Source of the DNA: Novosphingobium ginsenosidimutans
GTDB lineage: Bacteria; Pseudomonadota; Alphaproteobacteria; Sphingomonadales; Sphingomonadaceae
Direction of reading: 5' to 3'
Assembly: GCF_007954425.1 (NCBI RefSeq)
Contig: NZ_CP042345.1
Location: 124,001 to 188,000 of the forward strand
Length of the DNA stretch: 64,000 nucleotides
Under the pieces are notes generated by a model that did no database searches, was not told the origin of the DNA, and was given only the letters and a program-made list of their open reading frames with translations. Positions within the stretch are counted from its first letter, which is position 1; every line of letters starts with the position of its first letter. The position numbers and the translations under genes are program-made. Positions 8,299-16,908 of this stretch are shown one piece after another.

Positions 8299-8988
8299 AT
8301 GCCCGCAAATGCAACCGTCCTGATCACCGCTCCGCCCCCAGCCTTGCTGCAGGGGCTCCGGCGCCGTCGTCCCGACCTGACGGTTGCGCCGCTCGAAGAA
8401 GGATTCCCGGAAGCCGTTCCCGGCCCGGTCTGGTGCTTTGTCGATTGGCTGCTGCCCGATCGCTCAGGCCTGGAGATGGTCCGCACCCTGCGCGAGGCGC
8501 GGGCCACACGCGACAGCCACATCACAATGGTGCTCGAAAGCCCCGAACCCGATGACAAGCGCCGCGCGCTGCGGGCCGGGGCGGATGACTACCTGGTTGG
8601 CCCGCTCAGCGCCGAACAACTGCTCGAACGATTGGCAACCTATGAGGCAAAGCCCGCCGCGCCATCAACGCCGCGCCGCAAGCTGGCCCACGGCGAGCTG
8701 GTGCTGGACCTAAACGCACATCAGGTCCGCTATCAGGGCCGCCTGCTGGTGTTGCGTCCCAATGAGCTGCGCTTGCTTGCCCACTTCCTTGAGCATCCCG
8801 ATCAGGTCTTTTCGCGCACCGCGCTGATCGAGCGGATCGGCAAGGACGAAGAAGTCAGCGATGAGCGCACGGTCGATGTCTGGGTTGGCCGCCTGCGGCG
8901 CGCACTGGTCGCCCAGGGAGCGCCCGATCCGCTGCGTACCGTACGCTCGGCTGGCTACGTCCTCGATTCGCTGCCCGACACCAACTGA
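8299..8988 (+). CDS. OmpR/PhoB-family response regulator with degenerate receiver
   Basis: The 229-residue protein has an N-terminal receiver-like domain (residues 1-115) and a C-terminal winged helix (about 128-226, with RPNELRLLAHFLEH and the recognition-helix block DERTVDVWVGRLRRAL). The phospho-acceptor aspartate is kept (D49 in FVDWLLPD). The N-terminal acidic pair is missing (VLITAPP instead of a VVDDE-type motif), the conserved lysine is replaced (LVGPL instead of a KPF-type motif), and the conserved Thr/Ser is absent. Normal phosphorylation is therefore doubtful. No histidine kinase is adjacent. I chose ATG 8299 over an in-frame TTG at 8263, which adds 12 unconvincing residues. It may act in the phosphate response, given the boxes around it. 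Confidence 0.85.
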   Translation: MPANATVLITAPPPALLQGLRRRRPDLTVAPLEEGFPEAVPGPVWCFVDWLLPDRSGLEMVRTLREARATRDSHITMVLESPEPDDKRRALRAGADDYLVGPLSAEQLLERLATYEAKPAAPSTPRRKLAHGELVLDLNAHQVRYQGRLLVLRPNELRLLAHFLEHPDQVFSRTALIERIGKDEEVSDERTVDVWVGRLRRALVAQGAPDPLRTVRSAGYVLDSLPDTN

Positions 8989-9012
8989 CGCCAGCCATTG
9001 ACAGCACCGCTC

Positions 9013-9040
9013 GATTCGATATTTCGATACTTATCGAATC
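9013..9040. promoter_or_regulatory. ArsR operator overlapping the ars promoter
   Basis: A perfect 9-bp inverted repeat, GATTCGATA-N10-TATCGAATC, lies 14-41 bases before the arsR start. A -35-like TTGACA at 8998-9003 puts the -10 (TATTTC near 9020) inside it. ArsR/SmtB repressors bind such imperfectly spaced dyads, so arsenite-bound ArsR would release the operon. Confidence 0.75.
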
Positions 9041-9053
9041 ATCGGAGCGACAG

Positions 9054-9383
9054 ATGCAGGCCGAAACCGTAATTCGCGCGCTTGGCGCCCTGGCCCAAGA
9101 GCACCGCCTCGCCACCTTCCGCCTGTTGGTTGAGGCTGGACCGGATGGAATGGCCGCTGGTGCCTTGGCCGAAAAGCTGGGCCTGCCCGCCTCCTCGATG
9201 AGCTTTCACCTCGCCCAGCTCAGCCATGCCGGCCTGGTCACCCAGCGCCGCCAGAGCCGTTCGATCATCTACGCGGCCGACTATGCCGCGATGGGCAGCC
9301 TGATGGGCTACCTTACCGAAAACTGCTGCGGCGGCGCTGCCTGCGCGCCTGCGGCCACTGCCAGCGAAAGGAATGTCGCATGA
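9054..9383 (+). CDS. arsR: ArsR-family arsenite-responsive repressor
   Basis: The 109-residue winged-helix protein carries the ArsR/SmtB core (ALAQEHRLATFRLLVEAGPDGMAAGALAEKLGLPASSMSFHLAQLSHAGLV). Its C-terminus has C91, C92 and C97 (ENCCGGAAC), resembling the C-terminal three-cysteine arsenic site described for Acidithiobacillus ferrooxidans ArsR rather than the CVC motif in the recognition helix of E. coli ArsR. A ribosome site (GGAGCGA) precedes the ATG. It leads an operon with arsI (ATGA overlap), arsC and aqpS, and a perfect dyad precedes it. Confidence 0.93.
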   Translation: MQAETVIRALGALAQEHRLATFRLLVEAGPDGMAAGALAEKLGLPASSMSFHLAQLSHAGLVTQRRQSRSIIYAADYAAMGSLMGYLTENCCGGAACAPAATASERNVA

Positions 9384-9850
9384 AACGTTTCCACGTCCAT
9401 GTCGGGGTCGACAATTTGGATGCCTCGATCGCCTTCTATTCTGGCCTGTTCGGTCAGGAGCCGAGCGTGGTGAAGCCCGACTATGCCAAGTGGATGCTGG
9501 AGGATCCGCGGGTCAACTTCGCGATCTCGCACAAGCAGACTGCCGCCAAGGGCATTGAGCACCTTGGCCTGCAAGTTGAGGATGAGCGCGAACTGGCCGA
9601 GGTCTATGGCCGGCTTGAAGCCGCAGGCCGCCCGGTGCTGGAGGAAGGCGCGACCAACTGCTGCTATGCCAGGAGCGAAAAGAGCTGGATCGCCGACCCG
9701 GATGGCGTCGTCTGGGAAGCCTTCCTGACCCACGGCGAAGCGACCTTCTATGGCGCGGGGCCCGATATGGCGGCTGTCGCCTCGGTCAATGCGGCTGCAG
9801 ACGCTTGCTGCGCCCCGTCTGCGGCCACTGCAAAGCCCGCCTGCTGCTGA
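9380..9850 (+). CDS. arsI: ArsI/CadI-family C-As lyase (VOC dioxygenase)
   Basis: This 156-residue vicinal-oxygen-chelate protein carries the expected metal ligands (H5 in FHVHVG, H61 in IEHLG, E113 in VVWEAF) and the vicinal cysteine pair C94-C95 (ATNCCYA) that binds trivalent organoarsenicals in ArsI. ArsI is an Fe(II)-dependent dioxygenase that cleaves the carbon-arsenic bond of methylarsenite and related aromatic compounds, yielding inorganic arsenite. The C-terminus adds a cysteine-rich tail (ADACCAP and PACC) that may bind extra metal. The ATG overlaps the arsR stop. Annotation pipelines often call this family 'cadmium-induced protein CadI'; the operon favours arsenic. Confidence 0.85.
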   Translation: MKRFHVHVGVDNLDASIAFYSGLFGQEPSVVKPDYAKWMLEDPRVNFAISHKQTAAKGIEHLGLQVEDERELAEVYGRLEAAGRPVLEEGATNCCYARSEKSWIADPDGVVWEAFLTHGEATFYGAGPDMAAVASVNAAADACCAPSAATAKPACC

Positions 9851-10353
9851 TGGTTCAGGTGCGTTCGGTGCTGGTGCTGTGCACCGGCAATTCCGCCCGC
9901 TCGATCCTGGGCGAAGCCTTGTTCCGGCATCATGGTGCGGGCCGGTTGGAAGCCTATTCGGCTGGGAGCAAGCCCAAGGGTGTGCCGCACCCCGGCGCAC
10001 TGCGGCTGCTGGCGCGCGAAGGCTTCGATCCCGGCAGCTTCCGCTCCAAAAGCTGGAACGAGTTTACCGGGCCCGATGCGCCAGAGATCGATCTGGCTAT
10101 CACGGTCTGCGGCAATGCCGCCGGAGAGGCCTGCCCGGTCTTTCCCGGCAGCCCCTTGCGCGCCCACTGGGGCCTGCCCGATCCTGCCGATGTCGAGGGT
10201 GACGAGGCCGCAATCGATGCCGCCTTTGCCGAAACCTGGCGGCTGCTGTCGCTACGGGTAGAGGCCTTCTTCGCGCTCGATCTTGCTGCGCTCGACGCCA
10301 AGGCCGCCCAGGCCGAACTGGCGCGGATCGGAGCGATGGAGGGCGCGGCGTGA
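9850..10353 (+). CDS. arsC: Arsenate reductase, low-molecular-weight phosphatase type
   Basis: The 167-residue protein starts with the P-loop CTGNSARS (C11 nucleophile, CX5R). Two further cysteines, C87 and C95 in TVCGNAAGEACPVFPG, complete the redox relay of thioredoxin-coupled ArsC. The enzyme reduces arsenate to arsenite in the cytoplasm. The ATG overlaps the arsI stop (TGATG). The longer frame starting 45 bases upstream has no support, because the family begins at the strand before the P-loop. Its product and that of ArsI, arsenite, would leave through the next gene's channel. Confidence 0.92.
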   Translation: MVQVRSVLVLCTGNSARSILGEALFRHHGAGRLEAYSAGSKPKGVPHPGALRLLAREGFDPGSFRSKSWNEFTGPDAPEIDLAITVCGNAAGEACPVFPGSPLRAHWGLPDPADVEGDEAAIDAAFAETWRLLSLRVEAFFALDLAALDAKAAQAELARIGAMEGAA

Positions 10354-11012
10354 GCCCGTTTGCACAGAAGCTGCTGGGCGAAGGAGTCGGCAGCGCGATC
10401 CTGTTCGCAACGGTGGTCGGCTCCGGCATCATGGCGGAGAGCCTGGCCAGCGGAAACGTTGCCGTCGCGCTGCTTGGCAACACGCTGGCGACTGGGGCAA
10501 TCCTCTATGTGCTGATCACCATGCTCGGGCCCGTTTCAGGCGCGCAGTTTAACCCGGCGGTGACGCTGGTGATGCGGCTCCGCGGCGACGGCAGCTGGAC
10601 GGATGCGGCGGCCGTTGTCGCGGTGCAGATCGGCGCGGGGATCCTGGGCGTTTGGCTGGCCCACGCGATGTTCGACCTGCCGATTTTGCAGATATCTGCC
10701 AAGGCGCGGACTGGCCCTGGCCAATGGCTGGGCGAGTTCGTGGCGACCTTTGGCCTGGTGCTGACGATATTGGGCAGCCTGCGCCACAAGCCCGAAGCAG
10801 TACCTACCGCTGTCGCGCTGTTCATCGTTGCTGGCTATTGGTTCACCTCGTCCACCAGCTTTGCCAACCCGGCGATCACCATCGCGCGCAGTCTGAGCGA
10901 CAGCTTCGCGGGTATCGCTCCCGCTGACGCGCCCGGTTTCATCGCCGCACAGCTGGCCGGAGCGCTGACCGCACACTTTACCGCCCGTGCGCTGTTCCCA
11001 GACCGGGGATGA
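10350..11012 (+). CDS. aqpS: Aquaglyceroporin-type arsenite channel
   Basis: The 220-residue MIP-family channel has six membrane helices and the two half-helix motifs QFNPAV (N68-A70) and FANPAI (N173-A175). The arginine after the second motif (ITIAR) is the filter arginine. It starts with GTG in a GTGA overlap with arsC. In Sinorhizobium meliloti, AqpS in the ars operon lets arsenite made by ArsC run down its gradient out of the cell. No ArsB or Acr3 pump gene is present here, so the same passive route is inferred. Confidence 0.88.
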   Translation: MSPFAQKLLGEGVGSAILFATVVGSGIMAESLASGNVAVALLGNTLATGAILYVLITMLGPVSGAQFNPAVTLVMRLRGDGSWTDAAAVVAVQIGAGILGVWLAHAMFDLPILQISAKARTGPGQWLGEFVATFGLVLTILGSLRHKPEAVPTAVALFIVAGYWFTSSTSFANPAITIARSLSDSFAGIAPADAPGFIAAQLAGALTAHFTARALFPDRG

Positions 11013-11096
11013 TTGGCGCACAAAGCTTGCCCCGGCGGCGTTCTGGCGGCATAGGCCCGCGCGACTCCTGAAGCCTCCAGTCCGAAAGGCCCTGTG

Positions 11097-11333
11097 ATGA
11101 AGGTCCGCGTATTCGTCAGCCTCAAGAACGGGGTGCTCGACCCGCAGGGACGGGCGATCCACCACGCCATCGAAGGCCTGGGCATCCACGGCGTGGAGGA
11201 TGTGCGTGCCGGCAAGATGATCGAGCTGGAAGTCGATGCCAGCGTCACCGACGCGCAGCTGGAAGAAATGGCCAGCAAGCTCCTGACCAATACGGTCATT
11301 GAGAACTACCGCATCGAACGGGTGCAGCCGTGA
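11097..11333 (+). CDS. purS: Phosphoribosylformylglycinamidine synthase subunit PurS
   Basis: The 78-residue protein has the compact PurS fold ([21 protein letters not shown], then GVEDVRAGK and NTVIENY). It is the small subunit of the three-part PurLQS complex that converts FGAR to FGAM in purine synthesis. ATG 11097 is preceded by AAAGG; an in-frame GTG three bases earlier is less likely. Its stop overlaps the purQ start in GTGA. The large subunit PurL is outside the window, while purM and purN lie at 27-29 kb. Confidence 0.95.
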   Translation: MKVRVFVSLKNGVLDPQGRAIHHAIEGLGIHGVEDVRAGKMIELEVDASVTDAQLEEMASKLLTNTVIENYRIERVQP

Positions 11334-12007
11334 GCTTCCGTTCGGCCGTGATCACCTTCCCGGGTTCCAACTGCGACCGGGACATGGCCGATGCGCTGGA
11401 GAAAGTCTCTGGCACCGCGCCGCACCGCATCTGGCATGGCGACGCAGCCCTGCCCGATGGCTTGGACTTTATCGCCCTGCCTGGCGGCTTTTCCTATGGC
11501 GACTACCTGCGTTCCGGTGCGATGGCCGCGCGCAGCCCGATCATGCAGGCGGTAATTGCGGCCGCTGGCAAGGGCGTGCCGGTCCTGGGCGTGTGCAATG
11601 GCTTCCAGGTGCTGACCGAAGCAGGCCTGCTTCCCGGTGCGCTGATGCGCAATGCCGGGATTCGGTTCGTCTGCCGCGAAGTAAAGCTGAAGGTCGAGAA
11701 CACGCAGAGCCTGTTCACCGCCGGCTACAACGCCGGGCAGGAAATCGTCATTCCCGTGGCACACCACGACGGCAACTATTTTGCCGATGCGGAAACCCTC
11801 GACCGGCTTGAAGGCGAAGGCCGCGTCGCGTTCCGTTATGCAGAGAAGGTCAACGGCTCGGCCCGCGACATTGCCGGGGTGCTCAATGCCGCCGGCAACG
11901 TGCTGGGCATGATGCCGCATCCTGAACGTGTGATCGAACCCGCCCACGGCGGCACTGATGGCCGCGCCCTGTTCGAAAGCGCGGTGCGAGGCCTGGTCGG
12001 GGCCTGA
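11330..12007 (+). CDS. purQ: Phosphoribosylformylglycinamidine synthase glutaminase subunit PurQ
   Basis: The 225-residue class I glutamine amidotransferase supplies ammonia to PurL. The sequence shows the oxyanion region [14 protein letters not shown], the nucleophile cysteine in GVCNGFQVL (about residue 87), and the catalytic His/Glu in MMPHPERV near the C-terminus. Translation starts with GTG overlapping the purS stop. It is convergent with the GGDEF/EAL gene, whose stop lies 16 bases beyond. Confidence 0.96.
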   Translation: MSFRSAVITFPGSNCDRDMADALEKVSGTAPHRIWHGDAALPDGLDFIALPGGFSYGDYLRSGAMAARSPIMQAVIAAAGKGVPVLGVCNGFQVLTEAGLLPGALMRNAGIRFVCREVKLKVENTQSLFTAGYNAGQEIVIPVAHHDGNYFADAETLDRLEGEGRVAFRYAEKVNGSARDIAGVLNAAGNVLGMMPHPERVIEPAHGGTDGRALFESAVRGLVGA

Positions 12008-12023
12008 CCCCTCGATCGCATTT

Positions 12024-14378
12024 CTAGACGGCCTGGCGCAGGTCCGTTTTGCCGAACAGCTGGCGCGCTTCGAGCGCGGGCATCGGCCGCCCAAAGTAGT
12101 AGCCCTGAATCTTGCGGCAGCCGAGGCTACGGACAATCTCCAGCTCGCGCTCGGTCTCGACGCCTTCAGCGGTGGTCGACATCTCAAGGCTGTCAGCCAT
12201 GGCAACGACGGCGCGAATGATCGCAAGGCTCTCTGGATTGCCGGCAGCCGCACCCTGCACAAAGCTGCGATCAACCTTGATGGTCGAGAAGCGCAGGTTG
12301 CGGATATAGGCCAACGATGAATAGCCGGTGCCGAAGTCGTCGAGCGCAATGCCGCAGCCCAGCGCCATGATCTGTTCCAACGCCTGTCGGGCAAGGTTTG
12401 AATCGCGCAAGAAGATCGACTCAGTCACCTCGATCTCCAGCCGCTGAGCCGACAGGCCCGAGCTGGACAGCGCGGTCACCAGGGTCGGAATGAAGCTGGA
12501 ATCGAGCAGCTGTTCGCCCGAAACGTTGACTGCCACCTTGACACCGACGGGCCAGCGCGCCGCCTCGTGGCAGGCCTCGCGCAGCACCCATTCGCCGATC
12601 GGCACGATCAGGCGGGTGTCTTCTGCCAGCGGAATGAACTTGGCCGGGCTGACGAAGCCATGATCCTCGCTGTTCCAGCGCAGCAGCGCTTCGAAGCTGA
12701 CGATGGTCTCCTGGTTGGCATCGACTACCGGCTGATAGGCTAGCACGAACTCGTTCTTTTCCAACGCACGGCGCAGCGAGAACTCAAGCTTGCGGCGTTC
12801 CTCGGCATGGGCATGGAGCGAAGGTTCATAGCTGAAGTGCTGGCCGCCGCCCTCTTCCTTCGAGCGGTAGAGCGCAAGGTCGGCGTTGCGCATCAGCGTT
12901 TCGACCGTGTTGCCATCGCGCGGGCCGATCGCCGAACCGACACTGGCGCCAATGTACAGCGTATGGTGATCAACCTCATAGGGCTGCGACAGCAATTGGA
13001 TCACGGTGGCAGCAACCTTTTCCAGGCGGCGTGGATCGGAGGCATCGCGGATCACGATCGCGAACTCGTCACCGCCAAGGCGGCCGCACAGCTCGTTGTC
13101 GGTCATGATCGACTTGAGCCGCTCGGACACGCGCGCCAGCAATTGGTCGCCCACAAGGTGGCCCAGCGTATCGTTGACCGCCTTGAACCGGTCGAGATCG
13201 ATCATCATGAAGGCGCACCTTGTCCGCCACTGCGCGGCGTAGCGCAGCGCTTCACCCAGCGCTTCGGTCACCATCATGCGGTTGGGGAGACTGGTCAGCG
13301 TATCGAACCGCGCCATGTGGGCGATCTTTTCGGAACTCTCCCGCTGGGCGGTGACGTCCGAACCGACCCCGCGGAAGCCATCAAAGCCGCCCTTGTCATC
13401 GAACTTCGGCGTGCCAGACAGTTCCCACCAGCGCTGGGCGCCATTTATGTGCACGCGAACAATCAGGTTGGAAAAACTCTCACGGCGCTTCAGCCGTTCG
13501 GCCAGGTCGTGCAGGCTGGAAGGGAACTGGCCGGTTTCCCAGGCCGGTCCAGCAATCAGCTGGATAAACGGCTTGCCATCGATCTCCTCGGCGCTCTTGC
13601 CCAGCGCAAAGGCAAAGCGCGGACTGACCGAGCGGACCCGGCGAGAGGTATCGATCTGCCACAGCCAATCAGCCTCGCCCTCTTCGAATTCCCGCAGCAG
13701 CAGCGAGACCACCTCGTTCTTCTCGGCCATACCAGCTTCGGCAATGCGCGCGATCAGGAATGAGCGGGCGTTCTCGATTGACCCGACCACGATCACTGCC
13801 AGCCAAACGACCGTGACGATCGCCATCTCGAACTTTCCGGCCCACATCAGGCTGACGATCGCCCCGCCGCCGGCGATCCCGGCGAACAGCAGGTTGGCAA
13901 GCGGCACGGCCGGCAGCAGCACCGCCGAGGCGGTCAGCAGCATGGCCGTAATCGCCCACAGCTCCAGATGTGTCCCCGGATCGCCAAACGGCGCGAACAC
14001 CGCCATCGGCACGACCCAGGCCAGGGCATTGGCCACCGAAGTGCGCGACTGGCGATCGACCTCGTCGCGCGACATGCGGCGCCGGTCAGCGTCGCTCAGC
14101 GTCTTGTCGATCATGCCGCCGTGGTACAGTGTCCCGATCAACAGCCCCATCCAGGCCACGATCAGGGCGAAATGAACCGTGCCAGCATAGAGCCAGCATA
14201 CCCCGATCCCGGCAATCGCCTGGGCCAGGATCCGCGCGAAGGTGACGCGCGAGAGGTTCGAATACTGCAGGCCCCGTAGCCGGGTCCAGTCGGCATCATC
14301 TGGACTCGACAAGCCCAGCACTGCCATGACCGGCAGTTCGCGTGGCAATACCGAGGCAGGAGCTGTCGTTGCGTTCAC
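12024..14378 (-). CDS. Membrane-bound GGDEF-EAL cyclic-di-GMP enzyme with PAS domain
   Basis: The protein is about 784 residues. It has a membrane region of several helices (roughly residues 35-195), a PAS-like sensor (about 210-345, with ISPR/FALGKSAEEIDGKPF and a DVTAQRE end), a GGDEF domain with an intact RLGGDEFAIV active site and a DLDRFKAVNDTLGH substrate loop, and an EAL domain with FEALLRW, DDFGTGYSSL and the late E in TAEGVE. Both activities look catalytically intact, so it could make or break cyclic di-GMP. The frame stays open upstream into glmS. GTG 14378 is the best start after the glmS stop, with ATG 14327 possible. It follows glmS but a hairpin lies between them. Confidence 0.88.
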   Translation of the reverse strand: MNATTAPASVLPRELPVMAVLGLSSPDDADWTRLRGLQYSNLSRVTFARILAQAIAGIGVCWLYAGTVHFALIVAWMGLLIGTLYHGGMIDKTLSDADRRRMSRDEVDRQSRTSVANALAWVVPMAVFAPFGDPGTHLELWAITAMLLTASAVLLPAVPLANLLFAGIAGGGAIVSLMWAGKFEMAIVTVVWLAVIVVGSIENARSFLIARIAEAGMAEKNEVVSLLLREFEEGEADWLWQIDTSRRVRSVSPRFAFALGKSAEEIDGKPFIQLIAGPAWETGQFPSSLHDLAERLKRRESFSNLIVRVHINGAQRWWELSGTPKFDDKGGFDGFRGVGSDVTAQRESSEKIAHMARFDTLTSLPNRMMVTEALGEALRYAAQWRTRCAFMMIDLDRFKAVNDTLGHLVGDQLLARVSERLKSIMTDNELCGRLGGDEFAIVIRDASDPRRLEKVAATVIQLLSQPYEVDHHTLYIGASVGSAIGPRDGNTVETLMRNADLALYRSKEEGGGQHFSYEPSLHAHAEERRKLEFSLRRALEKNEFVLAYQPVVDANQETIVSFEALLRWNSEDHGFVSPAKFIPLAEDTRLIVPIGEWVLREACHEAARWPVGVKVAVNVSGEQLLDSSFIPTLVTALSSSGLSAQRLEIEVTESIFLRDSNLARQALEQIMALGCGIALDDFGTGYSSLAYIRNLRFSTIKVDRSFVQGAAAGNPESLAIIRAVVAMADSLEMSTTAEGVETERELEIVRSLGCRKIQGYYFGRPMPALEARQLFGKTDLRQAV

Positions 14379-14413
14379 CCGTCCCGAGTAGCTGCGAATC
14401 CTTAGCGCCCCGT

Positions 14414-14441
14414 AAACCGAGCCGCCCTTTTGCGGCGGTTT
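14414..14441 (-). terminator. Hairpin after glmS, possible attenuating terminator
   Basis: On the minus strand, AAACCG-CCGC-AAAAGG-GCGG-CT-CGGTTT forms a two-part stem (6 and 4 bp) with a small bulge, five bases after the glmS stop. Only a short T run follows, so it may be a weak terminator, or an mRNA-end structure that lets some transcripts continue into the GGDEF/EAL gene. Confidence 0.4.
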
Positions 14442-14445
14442 GCAG

Positions 14446-16269
14446 CTATTCGACCGTAACCGACTTGGCGAGGTTGCGGGGCTGATCGACATCCGTCCCC
14501 TTCACGCAAGCGACATGGTAGGCAATCAGCTGCACCGGCACGGCATAGACCAGCGGCGCAATGAGCGGATGGACGCGCGGCATCTCGATCGTCGCAAGGC
14601 AGCCCTCGCCTGCCTCGTCCAGCCCGGCACGGTCAGAAACGAGCACGATCTTGCCGCCGCGGGCGCGGACCTCCTGCATGTTCGAAACGGTCTTCTCGAA
14701 CAGCGGGCCCGATGGCGCGAGGACGATCACGGGCACGGCCTCGTCAATCAGCGCGATCGGTCCATGCTTCATCTCACCCGATGCATAACCTTCTGCATGG
14801 ATATAACTGATTTCTTTCAGCTTTAATGCTCCTTCGAGAGCCAGCGGATAGTCCGGCCCGCGCCCCAGATAAAGCACATCTCGCGCGGGGGCGATCAGGT
14901 GGGCCATGGCAGCAATGTCTGCATCGTGGGCAAGCGCCGCGTTGAGGCTGGCCGGCGCCTGAAGCAGATGGACCACCACTTCGGCCTCTTCGGCCCGGGT
15001 CATCCGCCCGCGCGCCACCGCCATGTGCGCCGCCAGCGCGGCCAGGACGGCAAGCTGGCAGGTAAAGGCCTTGGTACTGGCAACGCCAATTTCTGGTCCG
15101 GCGTGGGTCGGCAGCAGCAGGTCCGCTTCGCGCGCCATCGAGCTGGTCGGTACGTTGACTACCACGGCGATGGTCTGGCCATGCTGCTTGCAGTGGCGCA
15201 GCGCGGCAAGCGTATCGGCCGTCTCTCCGCTCTGCGAGATGAACAGTGCCAATCCGCCCGGCTCGAGCACAGGCTCACGATAGCGGAATTCGCTGGCGAA
15301 ATCGATGTCGACCGGCAGCCGGGCAAACTGCTCGAACCAGTACTTTGCGACCATCCCGGCATAGTAGCTGGTCCCGCAAGCGACGATCGTCACGCGGTTG
15401 ATAGTCGAAAGATCGAAATCGAACTGCGGCAGGGCCACGGTCTGGTCGACCTGGCGAATGTAGCTGGAGAGCGTCTGAGCCACCACGGTCGGCTGCTCGA
15501 AGATCTCCTTCTGCATGAAGTGGCGGTAGTTACCCTTCTCGATCGCCGCGGCCGACGCACCCGAGGTTGTGACCTCGCGGGTAACCGGGTTGTTGTCCTT
15601 GTCGTAGATCTGGGCGCCGTCGCGGGTCACCACCACCCAGTCACCTTCGTCGAGGTAGGCGATTTTCTGGGTCAGCGGCGCAAGCGCCAGGGCATCGGAG
15701 CCAAGGTAGGTTTCACCGTCGCCATAGCCGACGACCAGCGGCGAGCCGAGCCGCGCGCCGATCAGCATGTCCGGGTGTTCGCGGAAAGCTATCGCCAGGG
15801 CAAATGCGCCGCGCAGCTGCGGCAAGACCGCCTTGACCGCGTCCTCGGGACTCGCGCCACCTTCCACCGCTTCGGACAGCAGGTGAGCAACGACTTCGGT
15901 ATCGGTCTCGCTTTCGAACTTGCGGCCGCGCGCAGTCAGCGCCTCGCGCAAGGGCTTGAAGTTCTCAATGATCCCGTTGTGAACCAGCGCCAGCACCTCG
16001 GTAGCGTGCGGGTGGGCATTGGCGGCAGTCGGCGCGCCGTGGGTGGCCCAGCGGGTGTGGGCAATGCCTACAGTGCCGGGCGCCGGATCGCGCGCCAGTT
16101 CCTTGACCAGATTGAACAGCTTGCCGGGAGCCCGGCGCCGGATCAGCTGACCATTGGCCATGGTGCAGATGCCGGACGAGTCATAGCCGCGGTACTCCAT
16201 CCGCCGCAGGCCATCGACCAGCCGCTCTGCCACGTCTTCCTTGCCGACGATACCGATAATGCCGCACAT
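14446..16269 (-). CDS. glmS: Glutamine--fructose-6-phosphate aminotransferase (isomerizing)
   Basis: The 607-residue enzyme has an N-terminal glutaminase domain starting MCGIIGIVG (C2 nucleophile after Met removal) and a C-terminal double SIS isomerase domain (CGTSYYAG, SQSGETADTL, ASTKAFTCQ, ending DQPRNLAKSVTVE). It makes glucosamine-6-phosphate, the first committed step to UDP-GlcNAc for peptidoglycan and lipid A. GlmU, the last enzyme of the route, is about 1.1 kb upstream on the same strand, with a VOC gene and a vapBC pair between. The GlmS C-terminal DQPRNLAKSVTVE tail is intact, so the enzyme should be active. Confidence 0.97.
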   Translation of the reverse strand: MCGIIGIVGKEDVAERLVDGLRRMEYRGYDSSGICTMANGQLIRRRAPGKLFNLVKELARDPAPGTVGIAHTRWATHGAPTAANAHPHATEVLALVHNGIIENFKPLREALTARGRKFESETDTEVVAHLLSEAVEGGASPEDAVKAVLPQLRGAFALAIAFREHPDMLIGARLGSPLVVGYGDGETYLGSDALALAPLTQKIAYLDEGDWVVVTRDGAQIYDKDNNPVTREVTTSGASAAAIEKGNYRHFMQKEIFEQPTVVAQTLSSYIRQVDQTVALPQFDFDLSTINRVTIVACGTSYYAGMVAKYWFEQFARLPVDIDFASEFRYREPVLEPGGLALFISQSGETADTLAALRHCKQHGQTIAVVVNVPTSSMAREADLLLPTHAGPEIGVASTKAFTCQLAVLAALAAHMAVARGRMTRAEEAEVVVHLLQAPASLNAALAHDADIAAMAHLIAPARDVLYLGRGPDYPLALEGALKLKEISYIHAEGYASGEMKHGPIALIDEAVPVIVLAPSGPLFEKTVSNMQEVRARGGKIVLVSDRAGLDEAGEGCLATIEMPRVHPLIAPLVYAVPVQLIAYHVACVKGTDVDQPRNLAKSVTVE

Positions 16270-16284
16270 GAAACTTGCTTTCGC

Positions 16285-16650
16285 TTAAAGGATATAGGGA
16301 ACCCGGATGCCGGGCATTTCTGCCGGGAAATCCTTGGTGTTTCGGGTAATCAGGATCGCGCCGTTCACCTGTGCCGTGGCAAGGATAAAGGCGTCGAGCA
16401 GTTTCATGCGCGTGCGGTGCCGAATGTCCGCAGCCGCACTGGCAATCCGCGCGTCAATCTCGACAACTTCGAACGGGGCGATGGCCTGCTGAACAAGGTC
16501 GCGGCGCTCCAGGGCTTCGCCTGCCAGCACCTCGGTCCAGACGATCCGACTGATGCGGTGGCGGCGGTAGCGCGACAGCTCAGCCGCGGCCGGGGCGCGA
16601 TCCTTGAGCCAATCGACCAGGATGTTGGTATCGAAGAACGGGTCCGACAC
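16285..16650 (-). CDS. vapC: VapC-type PIN-domain ribonuclease toxin
   Basis: The 121-residue PIN domain has the expected acidic site: D7 (FFDTNILVDW), E40 (VWTEVLAGE), D86 (KLLDAFILATA) and a fourth acidic/Asn region TRNTKDF near residue 104. VapC toxins cleave tRNA or rRNA when not bound by their antitoxin. It starts with GTG three bases after the stop of the upstream RHH antitoxin gene. The gene lies 16 bases upstream of glmS on the same strand. The target RNA cannot be predicted. Confidence 0.9.
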   Translation of the reverse strand: MSDPFFDTNILVDWLKDRAPAAAELSRYRRHRISRIVWTEVLAGEALERRDLVQQAIAPFEVVEIDARIASAAADIRHRTRMKLLDAFILATAQVNGAILITRNTKDFPAEMPGIRVPYIL

Positions 16651-16653
16651 AGA

Positions 16654-16908
16654 TCAAAGGTCTTCGGATGGGGTGCGATCCTGGCGGATGGCACGTTGAT
16701 ATTCGACCCCGTCAGCAATGTCTTGACGATCCTTCCACAGGCCGGCCCCGCGTGTGATCCAGTCCTTGTTGCCGTCAGCAGGTGATTGCGCCTTGTAGGC
16801 ACTGACCGCATCGCGCAGCACCGACGCGCGCGACTTGCCCTGTTCGGCAGCGCGAGCATCGAGCCACTTGATATCCTCTTCGGGCAGGTCGGCGAGAATG
16901 CGGGTCAT
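16654..16908 (-). CDS. Ribbon-helix-helix antitoxin of the VapC pair
   Basis: The 84-residue protein begins with a CopG/Arc-like ribbon-helix-helix (MTRILADLPEEDIKWLDARAAEQGKSRASVLRDAVSAY). Its C-terminal tail (residues about 50-84) is charged and probably wraps the toxin. It precedes vapC by three bases. Repeated TGATATCA boxes directly before its ATG look like the autoregulatory operator of this pair. I call it an RHH antitoxin rather than vapB by sequence class. Confidence 0.87.
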   Translation of the reverse strand: MTRILADLPEEDIKWLDARAAEQGKSRASVLRDAVSAYKAQSPADGNKDWITRGAGLWKDRQDIADGVEYQRAIRQDRTPSEDL

